Shown here one piece after another: positions 61,901 through 64,000 of a stretch of DNA of 64,000 nucleotides. The translations under genes and the position numbers were made by a program. The stretch comes from Ruegeria sp. Ofav3-42. GTDB taxonomy: Bacteria > Pseudomonadota > Alphaproteobacteria > Rhodobacterales > Rhodobacteraceae. Each line of letters starts with the position of its first letter. Position 1 is the stretch's first letter. The notes beneath the pieces were generated by a model that did no database searches, had not been told where the DNA came from, and was given only the letters and a program-made list of their open reading frames with translations. The stretch lies in assembly GCF_022347725.1 (NCBI RefSeq), contig NZ_JAKRGB010000013.1, forward strand, positions 1 through 64,000, given 5' to 3'.

Positions 61901-62270
61901 CATACTTGGCGACAGTACGCCCAACCAATTCCCGGTATTGAGTAATAAGTTCACGGTAATCTTCAGGATCGAACTTCTCGGACAAGGCGGTGGACCCGAC
62001 CAGATCGCAAAACAACACGGTCAACTGGCGCCGTTCAGCTACGTTTTCGGGTGTTTGGTCCTGTGGCTCTTGTTTTTGGATTTGCGGAGCCTGTGGCGTT
62101 ACGACGGACACGGGTGAGCCACAGGCCGTACAGAACCGTGCGTTCGCCAGGGCTGGTTCTCCGCAGGACTGACAGGCAATGGTCTGAGGACTTCCGCAGC
62201 TATGGCAGAATTTTGATCCGGCTGGATTGGCCGAACCACATTCCGGGCAATTGACATTGGGACCAACCAA
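58905..62270 (-). CDS. Adenylate/guanylate cyclase-AAA-TPR signalling protein
   Basis: About 1120 residues in four parts: two zinc ribbons (CPECGSANPAGSKFCHSCGS, CQSCGEPALANARFCTACGS), a class III cyclase domain (ERRQLTVLFCDLVGSTALSE with a metal Asp, IANYAGDGVVAIFGYP, and RIGLHTGPVVVGT), a signalling ATPase (LLTGDAGVGKSKIAFGLRDE, LLLLLDDVHWFDASTLEF) and a C-terminal TPR region. The start is set at TTG 62270 because AAGGCGG lies 6 bp upstream; the frame is open to TTG 62321. Such proteins join nucleotide signalling with STAND-type regulation. It precedes the GMC operon closely. Confidence 0.88.
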   Translation of the reverse strand: MVGPNVNCPECGSANPAGSKFCHSCGSPQTIACQSCGEPALANARFCTACGSPVSVVTPQAPQIQKQEPQDQTPENVAERRQLTVLFCDLVGSTALSEKFDPEDYRELITQYRELVGRTVAKYGGEIANYAGDGVVAIFGYPTAQEGSHYSAALSALEIADTARDIEVGFSSQTVSTNVRIGLHTGPVVVGTATSASMDEKVWLFGDTPNVAARIQSVADVGAVVVSEVTRRLIGERLEFASIGSPPLAGVSTPMQLYRVRRRVSGFEPARKDFSHDLTPTIGRAAEIALVRSRWEGAQEGEGQVLLLTGDAGVGKSKIAFGLRDELTDEDSTQVIMFGSPLHQSSVFFPVKNALATLTGLSPNATPEANRAKVTGFLTDLGLDVAHCVAPILRLMGFEDGTSLVEPMAPEREKGALIEALLKLCAGLEQRRPLLLLLDDVHWFDASTLEFVNTWVEQLSNRRCLILMTARSEFQSPWRSQSHVTSLELNRLVRRDIFKLVESISGVRPSEEVLNQLAERTDGVPLFVEELTKMAMESGLLASRDQSEAELSMAIPESLQDSLMARLDRLSASREIVQVAAAIGRNFERELLSQVLNWSEKDITNALEQLLETELIVPAGQRGVEDAYRFRHALVQDAAYQSMLRSTASRWHGQIADVLERNYKETVEREPEILGHHYWRAGNFSAAEQKLMNAARQALDHSANVEAITHLKHALECLHELPPSQERDRREIDLQIMIAVPLAFVRGYAHKSVLSAYSRAQALCREYGETERLFKVVYGQFRSTMLGGKYTISKQNADRLVTLRQDLASPLALVSAERSLGALHTYLGHPVDALKHLDEGIKANLSIEHRFMGLDYDVVDLSVALQGYRALSSWLSGDEASAMEAIKTALIHAEETAHPFSQSFANAFLGWISQFRGDEASVQDSSATLIALSEEYSFQFWRGWAQIMNGWARRNTDGEKSLEDIDLGLREWRGTGCRLGLSYFLCLYADAAILHSRLELAEEVLGEADQFAADSGESFWIVGLTCLRGRLALAHGEEDVAVGHFHKAVMLALDLGHYGPLLHAIRELAEANSSSDCLFEVAKAVKTASGAAREDVPALVQADAILKKFMTAKTETSSDEI

Positions 62271-62511
62271 TCTGACCGCCTTTATACGCGAGTAAGCAAG
62301 AACGTATTTCTTCTGAAACAAAAAACTAAATTCAATGTCGTCTTTATCATATTATTGACAACTCGTCGCCAACAATTCTGGCTTATGTCCTTATACGCCC
62401 AAACTGGCCGATCTGAAGCGGCCGCCTGCGCAAGTAAAAACCCCGCTAACGCTTGGGTTGAAGTATGATCCGCGTTGGGTTTCAACCTTTCCGGGTCGGG
62501 CTCTGGGCACG

Positions 62512-62877
62512 TCAGCCTTTCCCGGAACCGGCCTCGGGCCGCAGGAAGCCTTGAATGCGATCGACATTCTGCACCTGCACAAAAGGGCTGTCACCTCCAG
62601 GTCCGGCTTGGAAAAGATCGCCATGGTCTTTCATGAATTTCGTAAAGACCGGGCCGTGTACATGGCCGATGAAAGCCTGTTCGTCCCTGTAGATTTCCAC
62701 GAAGACGATAGTATCATCGCTACACGGCGGAGCAGAACCCGCAGCACCCGAGTGAATGAGGTATCCCCATGTGTCCGGCTCGTTTGCTTCGACATCAATG
62801 GCCAACTGCCGGAGCGCCGCAATTCCCTCAGACTGGCTCTCTGGTTTCAGATACCAGGTTGCGATCGTACTGAACAT
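62512..62877 (-). CDS. ABM-domain protein (putative monooxygenase-like)
   Basis: 121 residues: MFSTIATWYLKPESQSEGIA ALRQLAIDVEANEPDTWGYL IHSGAAG, then TIVFVEIYRDEQAFIGHVHG PVFTKFMKDHG, the dimeric alpha/beta barrel of the antibiotic biosynthesis monooxygenase family (also many sensors and isomerases). ATG 62877 has AAAGGAGAG upstream. Substrate unknown. Confidence 0.8.
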   Translation of the reverse strand: MFSTIATWYLKPESQSEGIAALRQLAIDVEANEPDTWGYLIHSGAAGSAPPCSDDTIVFVEIYRDEQAFIGHVHGPVFTKFMKDHGDLFQAGPGGDSPFVQVQNVDRIQGFLRPEAGSGKG

Positions 62878-63056
62878 TTCGACTCTCCTTTCGAGGGTCA
62901 CGCCGGAAAGGTAATTCTGAGCCCAGCGGTTGTACTGCCAAATCAGGGCGGCAGTCTCATGAATGAAACAATTTTGTGTTTGGGATCATACACATTTTTC
63001 CTGCAAACATCTACGTCGGTTGAACCAGCGCTTTTGCAGGTCTTGTTTCTGGCTGC

Positions 63057-63088
63057 GCTGTTTCACAGTCAGATCTGCCTGTAACAGC
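63057..63088. promoter_or_regulatory. 32-bp imperfect palindrome
   Basis: The segment from GCTGTTTCACAG to CTGTAACAGC is an imperfect inverted repeat with CAGATCTG near its centre, in the gap between the ABM gene and the GntR gene. The gap (62878-63188) holds this site, the GntR operator candidate and no gene. Confidence 0.4.
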
Positions 63089-63146
63089 CAGACATCACCT
63101 TATTGTTTTCTATAGGTGTAACACCCTTGGAAATCGAACTTTGATT

Positions 63147-63163
63147 TTGTATTTTGGATACAA
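63147..63163. promoter_or_regulatory. GntR/FCD-type operator
   Basis: TTGTAT TTTGG ATACAA is a perfect 6-bp inverted repeat with a 5-bp spacer, the layout and sequence style of FCD-family GntR operators. It lies 26 bp upstream of the GntR start, suggesting autoregulation. Confidence 0.65.
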
Positions 63164-63188
63164 GAATACACCGACTGAGACCGCTCAC

Positions 63189-63869
63189 ATGCCCAGAACC
63201 CGCGCGATTGCACGCCAAAGCCTTCCAGATGTCATTACGAACGATCTGCGCGAGCGTATTTTGAGCGGCGAGATGGCCGAAGGCGAAACCATTCGTCAAG
63301 AGGCATTGGCCGAGGATTACGATGTCTCGCGAATGCCTATTCGCGAAGCGCTCAAGCGGCTTGACGCCGAGGGCCTTGTCCAGTTGACGAACAACCGTGG
63401 TGCATCGGTCACCTCGCATTCGCTTTCCGAAATCGGAGAGATTTTCGATTTGCGCGTCCTGTTGGAAGTCGATCTGTTCAAACGTGCTATACCTCAAATG
63501 ATTGAAGCTGATTTCGCCGCATGCGAACAGCTGCTCGACGATATGGAGAGGTCCTACGAGGCTTACGATGTTGGTCGTTGGGGCAGCCTGAACTATGAAT
63601 ACCACAAGGCCCTTTATTCGGCAGCTGACCGGGGATTGACCAATGAAATTCTCCAAAGGGTCAATCTGCAATCGGATCGCTATGTCCGAATGCATCTGAG
63701 CGTTATGGAACAGCGTGAGCCAGCCAAGAAAGACCACCGCCAGCTACTATCACTGGCGCGCAAGGGGCAGGTCGAGGCCGCTTGCGACCTGCTGACCCAG
63801 CACATTCAACGAACCAAGGATCAACTGCTTGCGATGGTCATCACGACGCGGAAAGCCGAGACTGGCTGA
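63189..63869 (+). CDS. GntR-family regulator (FCD subfamily)
   Basis: 226 residues: winged HTH (LPDVITNDLRERILSGEMAE GETIRQEALAEDYDVSRMPI REALKRLDAEGLVQLTNNRG) and a C-terminal FCD domain (LRVLLEVDLFKRAIPQMIEA, DVGRWGSLNYEYHKALYSAA, HRQLLSLARKGQVEAACDLL TQHI), in which the Asp/His residues normally bind a metal and acid ligand. ATG 63189 is chosen as family-like; the upstream 16 codons cover the operator. It converges on an oligopeptide ABC gene it may regulate. Confidence 0.88.
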   Translation: MPRTRAIARQSLPDVITNDLRERILSGEMAEGETIRQEALAEDYDVSRMPIREALKRLDAEGLVQLTNNRGASVTSHSLSEIGEIFDLRVLLEVDLFKRAIPQMIEADFAACEQLLDDMERSYEAYDVGRWGSLNYEYHKALYSAADRGLTNEILQRVNLQSDRYVRMHLSVMEQREPAKKDHRQLLSLARKGQVEAACDLLTQHIQRTKDQLLAMVITTRKAETG

Positions 63870-63881
63870 CAGTCGCTCTTG

Positions 63882-64000
63882 TTATTCCAAAGGATGCAGG
63901 CACGCCACCTGATGCGTGGTCCCGCTTAGCTCTGGCGGAGCTACCCGGCATTCTTCGGTCGCAAGCCAGCAGCGTTGTGCAAATGCACAGCCTTTTGGGA
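63882..64000 (-). CDS. Oligopeptide/dipeptide ABC transporter ATPase, C-terminal end (partial)
   Basis: The minus-strand frame entering from the right edge reads GCAFAQRCWLATEECRVAPP ELSGTTHQVACLHPLE then TAA. The C-x-F-x-x-R-C ... C ... V-A-C-x-x-P pattern is the Opp/Dpp ATPase C-terminal (oligo_HPY) region. 38 residues are visible. Confidence 0.82.
   Translation of the reverse strand, partial: PKGCAFAQRCWLATEECRVAPPELSGTTHQVACLHPLE

Noticed and set aside
1..64000. CRISPR arrays
   Set aside because: No regularly spaced short direct repeats with unique spacers were seen; the dispersed repeats are kilobases apart.
1..64000. tRNA or rRNA genes
   Set aside because: No cloverleaf-like segment with GGTTCRA/TTCGAAT arms and matching acceptor stem was recognised by eye; no scanner was available.

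Overview
The window looks like a chromosome segment of a marine Rhodobacteraceae (Roseobacter-group) alphaproteobacterium. The signs are a polyol ABC operon of the Rhodobacter smo/mtlK type, oxygen-independent ubiquinone genes (ubiTUV beside ubiD/ubiX), a B12-riboswitch operon, an ExbB-ExbD-ExbD-TonB siderophore system, and capsid and pilot genes resembling roseophage-type microviruses. This placement is inferred from gene content; there is no rRNA or other marker gene, and I recognised no tRNA.

Region 1 (1-19.8 kb) is accessory and visibly more A+T-rich at its left end. It opens with the 3' end of an IS3-type element, followed by an Lrp regulator divergent from threonine aldolase. Then comes a run of + strand single genes or short operons: AAC(3)-like acetyltransferase, LuxR-type regulator, CutA, RNA ligase, Tat-exported lyase-like protein, Mrr nuclease + histidine kinase + receiver, and GNAT. 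Most are separated by gaps carrying a fixed-length degenerate repeat (61-bp core, about 107 bp when complete). Between 11 and 19.8 kb are small enzymes, a nonsense-interrupted ATPase gene, a 148-bp MITE-like element, transposase remnants, two decayed metabolic genes, and the remains of a Microviridae-like prophage directly beside a strong dif-like XerCD site (17614-17641). The replication terminus may therefore lie here.

Region 2 (20-30.7 kb): ubiTUV (minus) diverges from ubiD-ubiX (plus). Next is an uncharacterised membrane/secreted group: a HupE/UreJ-type protein, a 585-residue membrane-anchored protein, an exported metallo-beta-lactamase-fold hydrolase, and a TPR protein with a CadC/cyclase-associated N-terminal domain.

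Region 3 (30.7-44.5 kb): a B12 riboswitch heads an operon of a CbiX-like/[2Fe-2S] protein and a BtuFCD-type ABC importer. The smoEFGK-smoS-mtlK polyol operon follows, with a LacI-type regulator divergent from xylulokinase. Near-identical operator-like sites lie upstream of smoE and between lacI and xylB.

Region 4 (45-54.3 kb): siderophore-interacting reductase, ExbB, two ExbD, TonB, two unknown small genes, a TonB-dependent receptor, an RhtX-type siderophore transporter broken by an in-frame TGA, and a TetR regulator.

Region 5 (54.4-64 kb): a translationally coupled operon of an acetoacetate-decarboxylase-fold protein, a small dehydrogenase-like subunit, a GMC oxidoreductase and a VioB-type ferritin-like protein, next to a 1100-residue cyclase/AAA/TPR signalling protein. 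An ABM-domain protein, a GntR/FCD regulator and the C-terminus of an oligopeptide ABC ATPase close the window.
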